Positions 18,036-26,821 of a stretch of DNA of 64,000 nucleotides are shown piece after piece. Location: assembly GCA_023412005.1 (NCBI GenBank), contig JAEYOE010000012.1:361779-425778 (forward strand), given 5' to 3'. Below the pieces are notes generated by a model. The model made no database searches. It had not been told where the DNA came from and was given only the letters and a program-made list of their open reading frames with translations. Position 1 is the stretch's first letter. Each line of letters starts with the position of its first letter. The position numbers were made by a program, and so were the translations under genes. The stretch comes from Bacillota bacterium. GTDB taxonomy: Bacteria > Bacillota > Clostridia > Christensenellales > SZUA-584.

Positions 18036-20180
18036 ATGAAGTGGTTTTTAAATCGAAAGCTCAGTTTTAAGATTATTTCTGGTTTTTTGGTAATTGCCGT
18101 TATTGTTGCAGTGGTCGGCGCAATGGGTCTTCTGAGTATAACGACAATCAATAACGGAAACATAATGATGTATGAGGAAAATGTGGTTTCGCTGGAAAAA
18201 CTGGCGGATATGAATCAGCTGTATCAGCGGACGCGTGTGATCGTCAGAGATATTATTCTGCTTGACAAAGCGGAAGATAAACAAAGAGAAGTTGAGAATC
18301 TGGCAGAAAAGGATGCCTCGATACAGGCCATTCTGGACGAGCTGAGAACATTCGTTAATCCGGATGAAGTAGGCAAAATTGATTCGCTGGAAAGCGGCTT
18401 GGCATATTATAAGCCTTTAAGGCAAGCGGTGATTGATCTTGCGCTGGCAGGCAAAGCCGCAGAAGCCTATCAGTCACTGGAAAGTGAAGCGACAGATGCT
18501 GCGGCTATGAAGGTTCAAAACGAGATCAGTGAATGGCAGACTTATACGGCAGATGAATCGCTCGCAGCATACAACGTGAGCCAGCAGGCAGCCGCTGCGG
18601 CTACGCTGACTGTGATAATCATCATTGCCGTCGGCTTGATTATAGCCATACTACTGGGTTTGTTCATCTCTCGCCAGATCAGCAAGCCTGTAAGGTTTTT
18701 ATCGGCTGCGGCCAAAAAGGTAGCAGACGGCGACATGAATGTCGGGATTATCAAATATGATGCAAAAGACGAAGTGGGGGACCTCGTCAGATCGTTCCGG
18801 CAGGTGATGAAATCGGTCCTGGGGCTGATAGAGGATATAAAACAACAAGGCGACGCGGTGATTCACGGGCGTTATTTTGAAAGGTTGAATACCGAAAACC
18901 AAAAAGGTGCATACAAAGAAGTTCTTGATGGCGTCAATAAGCTGACTGACGCGTTTGTGAATGAAATTGATAAAATACCTATGCCGCTGATGAAAATTGA
19001 TAAAGACTATAATGTACAGTTTATCAATGCGCATGCCGCCGCAATGGCAGGCAGAGATCAGCATGACATGTCAGCGATGAAATGCTACGACATTTTCAAA
19101 ACAGACGACTGTGGTACAGAAAATTGTGCATGCTCACGCGCAATGGATACTCAAAGCGTTCAGCAGAGAGAAACCAACGCCCGCCCGATGGGTGAAATAC
19201 GAGAGATCATGTATATTGGCGTTCCTTCATTCAAAGAGGGTGAGGTCATCGGTGCGTTTGAAATTATCAAGGATATGACGGACGTGAAAGCCGCGATGAG
19301 AAAAGGGCTAAAGCAGGCAGATGAGATGAAAGCGCTCTTGGCCGATGTTGATTTGGCTGCTCAGCAGGTTGCGGCAGGTACGGCTCAGGTATCGAGCGGC
19401 AGTCAGGCAATCTCTCAGGGTGCAACCGAGCAGGCAGCCTCCATTGAGGAATTGACATCAACGATCACACAAATTGCATCGCAAACACGGCAGAACGCAC
19501 TCAGCGCCAATCAGGCCAATGAGATGTCGGAACAGGCCAAAGAGCAAGCGCAGCAAGGCAACGATCAGATGAGAGCGCTTCAGCAGGCAATGAGTGAAAT
19601 CAACGAGTCTTCTGCGAATATTTCCAAGATCATCAAAGTGATCGATGACATCGCGTTTCAAACCAACATACTCGCGCTAAATGCGGCGGTGGAAGCGGCT
19701 AGAGCGGGCGTTCACGGCAAAGGCTTTGCGGTGGTCGCAGAAGAAGTGAGAAATTTGGCGGCACGCAGCGCAAATGCAGCCAGAGAAACAACGGAACTCA
19801 TTGAAGGGTCAATGAAAAAGACCGAGGTTGGAACAAAGATAGCCGATGAAACAGCGATAGCGCTGGCGCACATCGTTGATGTGGTCGGTAAGGCGGTTGA
19901 ACTCGTGCGAGAGATTGCGAATGCCTCCAATCAACAGGCGACGGCTGTGGGGCAGGTGAATATGGGCATAGAGCAGATGTCTCAGGTGGTTCAAACCAAC
20001 TCGGCAACATCGCAAGAGGCTGCTGCTGCTGCTCAGGAGCTGTCGAGCCAGGCGGCTATGCTGAAAGACATGGTGAGTACATTCATGCTTAAGCAAAAAG
20101 GTGCGCAGACATTAGGGCCGCCAAGGGATGAAGAGCCATTACAGCTTGATCCGGATAAAGATGATTTCGGGAAATATTAA
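18036..20180 (+). CDS. Methyl-accepting chemotaxis protein 1 (4HB-like sensor, HAMP, PAS)
   Basis: This chemoreceptor of about 714 residues has a first membrane helix at about 10-30 and an extracellular four-helix-bundle-like sensor to about 185. A second helix rich in Ile and Leu, a HAMP domain and a HAMP-like repeat follow. A PAS-like domain at about 310-420 contains a cluster of four cysteines. The methyl-accepting signalling domain is from about 440. The conserved hairpin tip (FQTNILALNAAVEAARAG) is intact. I start at ATG 18036, nine bases after AAGGAG; an ATG at 18027 is in frame. The protein ends in DDFGKY, a tail shared with the next two receptors. It should be a polar membrane receptor feeding CheA, which is not in this window. 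Confidence 0.93.
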   Translation: MKWFLNRKLSFKIISGFLVIAVIVAVVGAMGLLSITTINNGNIMMYEENVVSLEKLADMNQLYQRTRVIVRDIILLDKAEDKQREVENLAEKDASIQAILDELRTFVNPDEVGKIDSLESGLAYYKPLRQAVIDLALAGKAAEAYQSLESEATDAAAMKVQNEISEWQTYTADESLAAYNVSQQAAAAATLTVIIIIAVGLIIAILLGLFISRQISKPVRFLSAAAKKVADGDMNVGIIKYDAKDEVGDLVRSFRQVMKSVLGLIEDIKQQGDAVIHGRYFERLNTENQKGAYKEVLDGVNKLTDAFVNEIDKIPMPLMKIDKDYNVQFINAHAAAMAGRDQHDMSAMKCYDIFKTDDCGTENCACSRAMDTQSVQQRETNARPMGEIREIMYIGVPSFKEGEVIGAFEIIKDMTDVKAAMRKGLKQADEMKALLADVDLAAQQVAAGTAQVSSGSQAISQGATEQAASIEELTSTITQIASQTRQNALSANQANEMSEQAKEQAQQGNDQMRALQQAMSEINESSANISKIIKVIDDIAFQTNILALNAAVEAARAGVHGKGFAVVAEEVRNLAARSANAARETTELIEGSMKKTEVGTKIADETAIALAHIVDVVGKAVELVREIANASNQQATAVGQVNMGIEQMSQVVQTNSATSQEAAAAAQELSSQAAMLKDMVSTFMLKQKGAQTLGPPRDEEPLQLDPDKDDFGKY

Positions 20181-20207
20181 TACAAATTGAAAGGCAAAAC
20201 GCGTCAG

Positions 20208-20242
20208 CCGGTGTTAGCGGAAATCGCTTTCACCGGTTTTTC
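20208..20242 (+). terminator. Terminator after chemoreceptor 1
   Basis: A two-part stem (CCGGTG/CACCGG outside, AGCG/CGCT inside) is followed by TTTTTC, 28 bases after the stop. Confidence 0.8.
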
Positions 20243-20661
20243 TTCTGTTGAAAACTTATTCAGTCCTATGAGTTCATAATACTGGTAATCATGACGACTG
20301 TGGAACGCTTGAAGGGCACCTATAAGCATGCTGCTCAAAAAAATATTTGAGTGTTTTATTGAAATGTTTTTAATCCAAAGAGCGGTTGCTGTTATGGAAG
20401 CGCAGTTTATTCAATCATATTCTTTGACATTTAAGTTGCTTACACAGGGCAATTTTCGGTTATTTGGTTCTAAAAAGGCTGGATAAAACGATTTTAAAAT
20501 AATTTTGGACGAAAATATGGAAGCGCATCGCCACATCAGCTAACGTCAATAATCTCTCAGTTATTGTAATAATCAAAAAAATATTCATATAAATTCATTA
20601 TGATTCCTGTTAAATAGTCATTAATTAACACGATATAATAAGAGATGATCTTAAGAACTCT

Positions 20662-20678
20662 TGTTAAGTGTTCGTTAA
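20662..20678 (-). promoter_or_regulatory. Tandem TTAACA element upstream of chemoreceptor 2
   Basis: On the minus strand the sequence reads TTAACG, five bases, TTAACA, with the same 11-base period as the elements near the other two chemoreceptors. A TATGAA lies 27 bases from the element start, and a TATAAA lies 28 bases from the matching element at 23200. Confidence 0.45.
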
Positions 20679-20784
20679 GTCATAACGATTATGAATAAGA
20701 ATAGAAAATGTTTCTTGGGTTGTGTGAACTTATTGCAACAGGAGATAAATTTTCGAGTAAGTCTATTTTTGAGGAGAGATAGAA

Positions 20785-23046
20785 ATGAAATCATTAAAAA
20801 CAAAAATGATCGTGATATTCTCGGTGACAATGTCGTTGGTGCTTGCTGCCATTGGCACGATAACGGTTATTAACGTCAGGAATATTATGGTGCCGCTGAA
20901 CAACAATCTGACGACTCAGGTTGTTAACGCAAGATCAGATGAACTCGGAAAGTATCTCAAAGGCATTGAGTATGAGATGAAAACTTGGTCGGAAGAAAAT
21001 GTTGTAAGCTCGGGTGATGCCGATACCATTTGGGCTGAGCTGCAAAAAAAGCAGAGCAAGTTAAGGCCTGATTTTGAAATGCTTCTCTATTCTGATATTG
21101 ACGGGAACTTCTATTCATCTTTGGGTGGAAAAGGAACGATTGCGGACCGTGAATATTTTATGCAAATCAAGAATGGCAGCAGCTATAGCTTAAGCAATCC
21201 CGTAGAATCAAGAGCCACCGGAAAAACAATTTTTGTGGCGGCTCACGAAGTGAAAAATGAACAGGGTAAGCTTGTCGGCGTGATTGCCGCTACAATACTG
21301 CTCGATACGTTTAACGATGTTGTTAACAATATTAAAATCGGAGAAAAAGGATTCGCCTGGATAACGGATTCCACCGGACTGATCATTGCACATCCCGATA
21401 GTGATATCCGTTTAAAGCTCAATGCGATCGAATCAGAAAAAAGCGGGTTTGTCGGCTTGGATGAAGTGGGTAAGAGCATGATGGCCGGTCAAGCAGGTAT
21501 GAAAGAATACTTTAAAGCAGGTGAGAAAGCAATTTCCATATTTGCGCCGATTCCCGATACACCCAATTGGTCCATGGCATATACAATGTATGAAACAGAG
21601 CTGATGGCCCCCATCGACAGTTTAACAACAACGATTTTGATCGTTATTGCTTTGGCTATATTGGTTAATGCCGCGATCACCTTCTTTGTTGCATCGAATA
21701 CGGTACGGCCCATAAAAGCGACTGCCGAATGTGCGAAAGCGTTGGCAAGCGGCCATTTGGATGCCCCGCTTAGCGTTAAATCTAAAGATGAGATTGCTGA
21801 ACTTGCACAAGTTTTAAATAATCAGGTTCGGCAGGCATTTAAGGACATCGAATCGGCAAAGGCCATCGCTGACAAACAGGCAAAGTATCAGGCGCAAGAG
21901 GTTGAAAAGGTGGTTGTGAACCTTGAACGGTTATCCCGCGGAGAACTGTACTGCGATATAACCGTTAATGAACCGGACGAAGATACGAAAGAACTATTCC
22001 GGGTTTATGATGCCATTGCCTCTAACCTTCACAATGCAATCGGGTCAATGAGCGGCTATATCAGCGAGATTACCCAAGTGCTTGGCGAAATGGCAGATGG
22101 CAATCTTGATGTGGGAATCAGATCGGAATACAAAGGGGACTTTGTTAAGCTCAAAGAATCTATCAATGGCATCGTGCTTTCGTTGAACGAATTGATGAGC
22201 GAAATTAACACGGCATCACAGCAGGTGGCTGCGGGAACCTCGCAGGTGTCGGATGGCAGTCAAGCCATTTCACAGGGCGCATCTGAGCAGGCGGCATCGA
22301 TTGAAGAACTGACAGCGACGATTACCCAGATTGCAGCGCAAACAAGGCAGAATGCGCTGAGTGCAGGCAAAGCCAGTGAGATGTCGGAGCAAGCCAAAGA
22401 CAGTGCGGTATCCGGCAACGATCAGATGAAGGCGCTGCAGCAGGCCATGTCTCAGATCAACGAGTCGTCCGCAAGCATATCAAAGATCATCAAAGTGATC
22501 GATGATATCGCGTTCCAAACCAATATCCTCGCGCTGAACGCAGCGGTGGAAGCGGCAAGAGCCGGTGTTCACGGCAAGGGGTTTGCGGTGGTTGCCGAAG
22601 AAGTGAGAAACCTCGCGGCCCGCAGTGCAGCGGCAGCCAAAGAGACAACAGAGCTGATTGAAGGATCGATCAAAAAGGCGGATGCCGGCACCAAGATAGC
22701 GGACGAGACGGCGGAAGCGCTGGGGCGTATTGTTGACGTGGTTGAGCAGACTGTGAAACTGGTGGGTGAGATTGCGGAAGCGTCGAACCAGCAGGCATCG
22801 GCAGTCGGGCAAGTGAACAGAGGCATTGAGCAGATGTCGCAGGTGGTGCAGACGAATTCGGCAACGTCTCAACAGACAGCAGCAGCGGCAGAAGAGCTTT
22901 CGAGCCAAGCCGCCATGCTCAAAGAAATGGTCAGCAAGTTCACTCTCAGTGAAGCAAGTGCTGCGCATTTAGTCAGCGGCAGAGCCGATAACATGAATTT
23001 GGCGGAGCACTTATCGCTTGCTGACAGTGATTTCGGTAAGTATTGA
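20785..23046 (+). CDS. Methyl-accepting chemotaxis protein 2 (dCache-like sensor)
   Basis: This 753-residue chemoreceptor has a membrane helix at about 10-30 and an extracellular dCache-like ligand-binding region to about 280, then a second helix, a HAMP, further HAMP-like linkers and the signalling domain. The tip FQTNILALNAAVEAARAG is conserved. Its cytoplasmic half from about residue 350 is nearly identical to that of the next receptor while the sensors differ completely, indicating duplication with sensor replacement or gene conversion. It ends in DSDFGKY. GAGGAGAGAT precedes the ATG. dCache receptors commonly bind amino acids or organic acids; the ligand here is unknown. Confidence 0.94.
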   Translation: MKSLKTKMIVIFSVTMSLVLAAIGTITVINVRNIMVPLNNNLTTQVVNARSDELGKYLKGIEYEMKTWSEENVVSSGDADTIWAELQKKQSKLRPDFEMLLYSDIDGNFYSSLGGKGTIADREYFMQIKNGSSYSLSNPVESRATGKTIFVAAHEVKNEQGKLVGVIAATILLDTFNDVVNNIKIGEKGFAWITDSTGLIIAHPDSDIRLKLNAIESEKSGFVGLDEVGKSMMAGQAGMKEYFKAGEKAISIFAPIPDTPNWSMAYTMYETELMAPIDSLTTTILIVIALAILVNAAITFFVASNTVRPIKATAECAKALASGHLDAPLSVKSKDEIAELAQVLNNQVRQAFKDIESAKAIADKQAKYQAQEVEKVVVNLERLSRGELYCDITVNEPDEDTKELFRVYDAIASNLHNAIGSMSGYISEITQVLGEMADGNLDVGIRSEYKGDFVKLKESINGIVLSLNELMSEINTASQQVAAGTSQVSDGSQAISQGASEQAASIEELTATITQIAAQTRQNALSAGKASEMSEQAKDSAVSGNDQMKALQQAMSQINESSASISKIIKVIDDIAFQTNILALNAAVEAARAGVHGKGFAVVAEEVRNLAARSAAAAKETTELIEGSIKKADAGTKIADETAEALGRIVDVVEQTVKLVGEIAEASNQQASAVGQVNRGIEQMSQVVQTNSATSQQTAAAAEELSSQAAMLKEMVSKFTLSEASAAHLVSGRADNMNLAEHLSLADSDFGKY

Positions 23047-23070
23047 AAAATGGCCGATTGACTTGATGAG

Positions 23071-23107
23071 AGGGTTCCCAACATACAATGCGGGAACCCT
23101 GTCTTTA
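23071..23107 (+). terminator. Terminator after chemoreceptor 2
   Basis: AGGGTTCCC pairs with GGGAACCCT and is followed by a moderate T-rich stretch (GTCTTTATAT). Confidence 0.75.
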
Positions 23108-23199
23108 TATGAAAGGACCGGCGCAGGCTAAGAGAATAAAGTGTAATCAATTTTTAAAAAAGTACGATATAACAAAAAGGCGATCGGTCGTAAGGCTTT

Positions 23200-23216
23200 T
23201 GTTAAGTACTTGTTAA
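23200..23216 (-). promoter_or_regulatory. Tandem TTAACA element upstream of chemoreceptor 3
   Basis: On the minus strand the sequence is a perfect TTAACA, five bases, TTAACA. It lies about 115 bases before the start codon, in the same position and strand as for chemoreceptor 2. TATAAA follows at 23228-23233. Confidence 0.5.
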
Positions 23217-23327
23217 GGAATAACCATTATAAATTATATAGGAATTATTTATTGGATTGTATAAACCATATAACAATCATGTCATTTATTTACGAAAACA
23301 TAATTTTTAAAAAATGGAGATGGGAAA

Positions 23328-25628
23328 ATGAGAAAGAATATAGAACAAGCGAAAGAAATAAGGAAACGAGGCATTGGTAAGAAAATAAGCGCATTAATTA
23401 TCAGTTCCGTTATTTTAGTAGTGTTCATTACGGTTGGGTTTTCGATAATTTCATTCATACAGCTTATGAAAGACAAAGCAAAGGTACAAGCCATAAAAGG
23501 TGTTGAAGGCCTTTTTCAACAAATCGACATGCAAAAAGCCAATGCTAAAGACATAGCGGCGCTGTTAGCAACGGATCAAAAAATAATCGACGGTGTACAG
23601 AAGAAGGATAAAGATGCAATTAAGCAAGTGATGGCTGGAATTTCGGAAAACATTAATGCTGATTTCATCACATTTTCGGATGAGAACGGAACAGCTATCT
23701 TCAGAACCCATGATCCTGAAAATTTCGGTGACAGTGTGATGGGTGAGGAAAACGTCGTAAGAGCCTTATCTGGTGAGGCCACAACACTCGTGGAAAAGGG
23801 GACGGCGATACCGCTTTCGGTAATCGCATCTTGTCCAATTAAAGATGATTCTGATCATATATTGGGCGTTGTATCAACAGGCACCAGACTTGATAACAAT
23901 GATTTGTTGGATAAGAGTAAATCGGTACTGCAAACGGATTTAACAGTTTTTCTAGATAATATTCGCATTGCAACAACCATTGAAAAGGATGGAAAGAGGG
24001 TTATCGGCACCGAACTCGATCCGAAAATTGCTGATGTGGTACTCAATCAAAAAAACAATTACTCAGGCGAAGCCGATATTATAGGGCAGAAATACATCAC
24101 TTATTATTCACCAATTCTCGATTCTGAAGGAAAAGCAATTGGTTTGTTGTTTGCAGGCCAACCTATGACGCAGTTCTACGCTGATTTAAGCCAGATATTG
24201 GTGATCGTTATGACAATAGCTGTATTAACGATACTCTTTGTCGTTATTATTTCGGTTCTGATTATTAAAAAGAGCCTTACCAAGCCGCTTCGAGAGACAT
24301 CTCAGTTGGCTAACGAGCTTGCATCAGGAAATCTGGATCACACAATTCTTGTAAAAAACAGGGATGAGATCGGAGACCTCTCAAATATTCTCGATAAAGA
24401 TGTTCGGCAGGCGTTTAAGAACATCGAATCGGCAAAAGCCATCGCTGATAAACAGGCAAAGTATCAGGCTCAAGAGGTGGAAAAGGTGGTTGTGAACCTT
24501 GAACGGTTGTCTCGCGGGGAGCTGTACTGCGATATAACCGTTAATGAACCGGATGAAGATACAAAAGAACTATTCCGGGTTTATGATGCCATTGCCTCGA
24601 ACCTTCGCAATGCAATCGGGTCAATGAGCGGCTATATCAGCGAGATCACCCAGGTGCTTGGCGAAATGGCAGATGGCAATCTTGATGTGGGAATCAGAAC
24701 GGAATACAAAGGAGACTTTGTTAAGCTCAAAGAATCTATCAACGGTATCGCAGTATCACTGAATGATGTACTCGGCGAGATCAACATTGCGGCACAGCAG
24801 GTGGCATCCGGCACGTCGCAAGTGTCAGACGGAAGTCAGGCTATTTCTCAGGGCGCTACCGAGCAAGCCTCAGCCATTGAGCAGCTCACCTCAACTGTCA
24901 CGGAAATTGCGGCACAAACCAAGCAGAATGCGATGAGCGCAAGCAGAGCCAACGAAATGTCTGAAGAAGCGAAAAATAATGCCGTGAAGGGCAACGAACA
25001 GATGACGGCACTGCAACAAGCCATGGCGCAAATTAACGACTCATCCGCAAGCATATCGAAAATCATCAAGGTGATTGACGACATCGCTTTTCAGACGAAT
25101 ATCCTCGCGCTGAATGCGGCTGTGGAAGCGGCGCGGGCCGGTGTTCACGGCAAGGGGTTTGCGGTGGTTGCCGAAGAAGTGAGAAACCTAGCGGCCCGCA
25201 GCGCGGCTGCGGCCAAAGAGACCACTGAGCTGATTGAAGGGTCGATTAAAAAGACTGAGGTCGGCACAAAAATTGCGGATGAAACAGCCAAAGCGCTGGA
25301 ACAAATCGTAAAGGGCGTCGAGAAAGCCGTTGATCTTGTGGCTGAAATTGCGAGTGCATCCAATCAGCAGGCCACGGCTATCGGTGAAGTGAACAGAGGC
25401 ATCGAGCAGATGTCTCAGGTGGTGCAGACGAATTCGGCCACGTCCGAAGAGACAGCAGCGGCCGCCGAAGAGCTCTCGAGCCAGGCAGCCATGCTCAAAG
25501 AAATGGTGGGTAAGTTTGAATTGACGGATGCAGCGGCGATGCCTTTAAAGCAAACCGCTCCACGCACTGAACCATACCAAGAAAAGCAAGGGATTTCGCT
25601 CGATGACGGCGATTTTGGAAAGTATTGA
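23328..25628 (+). CDS. Methyl-accepting chemotaxis protein 3 (Cache_3-like sensor)
   Basis: This 766-residue chemoreceptor has a membrane helix at about 20-45 and an extracellular sensor at about 50-290 resembling the Cache_3-Cache_2 type (GTAIPLSVIASCPI and ILGVVSTGTRLDNN). A second helix, a HAMP domain, HAMP-like linkers shared with receptor 2 and the signalling domain follow. The tip FQTNILALNAAVEAARAG is intact. It ends in DGDFGKY. GGAGATGGG precedes the ATG. A terminator follows at 25649. Ligands of such sensors are often carboxylates, but none can be named here. Confidence 0.94.
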   Translation: MRKNIEQAKEIRKRGIGKKISALIISSVILVVFITVGFSIISFIQLMKDKAKVQAIKGVEGLFQQIDMQKANAKDIAALLATDQKIIDGVQKKDKDAIKQVMAGISENINADFITFSDENGTAIFRTHDPENFGDSVMGEENVVRALSGEATTLVEKGTAIPLSVIASCPIKDDSDHILGVVSTGTRLDNNDLLDKSKSVLQTDLTVFLDNIRIATTIEKDGKRVIGTELDPKIADVVLNQKNNYSGEADIIGQKYITYYSPILDSEGKAIGLLFAGQPMTQFYADLSQILVIVMTIAVLTILFVVIISVLIIKKSLTKPLRETSQLANELASGNLDHTILVKNRDEIGDLSNILDKDVRQAFKNIESAKAIADKQAKYQAQEVEKVVVNLERLSRGELYCDITVNEPDEDTKELFRVYDAIASNLRNAIGSMSGYISEITQVLGEMADGNLDVGIRTEYKGDFVKLKESINGIAVSLNDVLGEINIAAQQVASGTSQVSDGSQAISQGATEQASAIEQLTSTVTEIAAQTKQNAMSASRANEMSEEAKNNAVKGNEQMTALQQAMAQINDSSASISKIIKVIDDIAFQTNILALNAAVEAARAGVHGKGFAVVAEEVRNLAARSAAAAKETTELIEGSIKKTEVGTKIADETAKALEQIVKGVEKAVDLVAEIASASNQQATAIGEVNRGIEQMSQVVQTNSATSEETAAAAEELSSQAAMLKEMVGKFELTDAAAMPLKQTAPRTEPYQEKQGISLDDGDFGKY

Positions 25629-25648
25629 TTCAATATTAGCCTGAAACG

Positions 25649-25689
25649 GGTTCCCGTGCAGCAAAAATGTGCGGGAACCTTACTTTTTC
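25649..25689 (+). terminator. Terminator after chemoreceptor 3
   Basis: GGTTCCCG pairs with CGGGAACC and is followed by TTACTTTTTCT. The stem sequence is similar to the terminator after chemoreceptor 2. Confidence 0.8.
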
Positions 25690-25700
25690 TCGATATAGTC

Positions 25701-25728
25701 TTGCATTATGCACATGGTGTGGTATAAT
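25701..25728 (+). promoter_or_regulatory. Promoter of the c-di-GMP riboswitch transcript
   Basis: The -35 TTGCAT (25701-25706) and -10 TATAAT (25723-25728) are separated by 16 bases. The predicted start is about 35 bases before the riboswitch core. Confidence 0.65.
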
Positions 25729-25767
25729 AAGACAAACTAAATGTTTGATATTGGCTTTTAAGCCGAT

Positions 25768-25850
25768 AAAGGCAAACCCGGTGAAAGCCGGGGACGCAAA
25801 GCTATGGGGTCTAAATCGCTCAGATATGACAGCCCGGCCACCGAAGATTA
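25768..25850 (+). ncRNA. Cyclic di-GMP-I (GEMM-I) riboswitch
   Basis: The core elements of the class I c-di-GMP aptamer are all present in order: AAAGGCAAACC, a GAAA tetraloop in a GC stem, GGGGACGCAAAGCTA, GGGTCTAA, then ATGACAGCC, a paired stem and CCACCGAAG. These riboswitches sense cyclic di-GMP and control motility, adhesion and signalling genes. A short hairpin (AACCCTG/CAGGGTT) follows at about 25872-25890, then a terminator at 26047-26078. No convincing coding region lies between, so the regulated product is not evident. Confidence 0.92.
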
Positions 25851-26046
25851 GAAGTTTTTTATTTGCGCCTAAACCCTGATTCGCAGGGTTAAATAGATGG
25901 GGAGAAATATCAAACAGACGCACTCAAAACATAATACACCATGCGTAATGCAGGTTATTTGCACCACATTCACACCATATTCACACAAAGTGGCCGAGAA
26001 AACTCAAGCCCTCTCCTGACAAAGTTTGTATCCGAAAAGGCGAGGG

Positions 26047-26078
26047 AAAACCACAGCACACGCTGTGGTTTTTCTTTT
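26047..26078. terminator. Terminator between riboswitch transcript and DUF1540 gene
   Basis: ACCACAGC pairs with GCTGTGGT, followed by TTTTCTTTT on the plus strand and preceded by AAAA. It may serve both the riboswitch transcript and the minus-strand gene that ends at 26102. Confidence 0.7.
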
Positions 26079-26101
26079 GCGAACACAGCACCACGTATGC
26101 A

Positions 26102-26422
26102 TTATTTGGGGCGGTATGTCTCGCAATTGCAGATAACCGAATCATGCGCGTCGTCGATTTGAACATTTACCGCACGGCAGTGGAAAGACTTGTTGTAGGT
26201 GCATTGTGTGACATTACAAGAAATACGCGGCATATGTCCCTCAAGCTCATCGCCGAACTCCGTATCTGCCGGCATCAAGGAAGCGGCTGCAAACGTGTTC
26301 TCTTTGGTGTAGGTATCGCAGTACGTTTCTTGAGATGTGTTGCTGACCAGAATCATGTTGGCACTGCACCGCTCATGCGAATTATACACGCAGTCAGCGG
26401 CCTGGCATTTTAACGATTTCAT
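26102..26422 (-). CDS. DUF1540 protein with two cysteine-rich domains
   Basis: This 106-residue protein consists of two copies of the DUF1540 cysteine motif. The first has four Cys between about residues 6 and 35 (CQAADCVYN, then CSAN and YCDTY). The second lies near residues 69-101 (CNVTQCTYN, then CRAV and CNCETY). The short spacing of conserved Cys suggests metal binding. Such proteins are widespread in clostridia and their function is not established. AAAGGATAAACCGGT precedes the ATG. Confidence 0.88.
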   Translation of the reverse strand: MKSLKCQAADCVYNSHERCSANMILVSNTSQETYCDTYTKENTFAAASLMPADTEFGDELEGHMPRISCNVTQCTYNKSFHCRAVNVQIDDAHDSVICNCETYRPK

Positions 26423-26821
26423 ACCGGTTTATCCTTTCGTTTCAAATCACCTCGCGGCCCAACTTAAGATTTTGAGCCGGAAACATAGCGGATAGCGGTG
26501 AATGCAATCGGGCAGCCGATGATCACTTGAATCCGTATGCTGATATTTTGTTTTTCTTATTATGTCTGCTGCTTAAAAAAATATGTGTGGCAGCAATAGC
26601 ATCGCTAATTATGTCTAAAAATAAAATATTATGGATATTATTGTGAGAAGCAGACGGGCGCTATTGACAAGATATCGGGCACAATTATATAATGATTTTG
26701 GTCTACAAGGGCTGGAATTTCTTGAAGTACGTATTTATTCCCAATTAGACATAGAATAAATTGTCGGGTATGCGTTTTACTTTGTCCGGTATTTTCATTT
26801 TTATAGAATTGAAGGAGATTC
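26423..26821 (+). promoter_or_regulatory. Intergenic region with the rho promoter and leader
   Basis: No gene is seen. A strong promoter lies at 26664-26693, with -35 TTGACA, an 18-base gap and -10 TATAAT. It gives a leader of about 120 bases before rho. Rho is often autoregulated through its leader, which would fit, but I see no specific element. The left part carries the unrecognised promoter of the divergent DUF1540 gene. Confidence 0.6.

Larger units (their letters stand above)
20181..20784 (+). promoter_or_regulatory. Intergenic region with terminator and promoter element
   Basis: No gene is seen in these 604 bases. A terminator (CCGGTG...CACCGG then TTTTTC, 20208-20242) ends chemoreceptor 1. 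A small hairpin CTCAAA/TTTGAG followed by a T-rich stretch lies near 20334-20357. The words ATGGAAGCGCA and ATGGAAGCGCAT recur near 20393 and 20518. The tandem TTAACA-type element is at 20662-20678. The rest is AT-rich and unassigned. Confidence 0.45.

Noticed and set aside
25941..26162. 73-codon open frame after the c-di-GMP riboswitch as its target gene
   Set aside because: It runs through the terminator at 26047-26078, has no ribosome binding site and has a composition unlike a protein.
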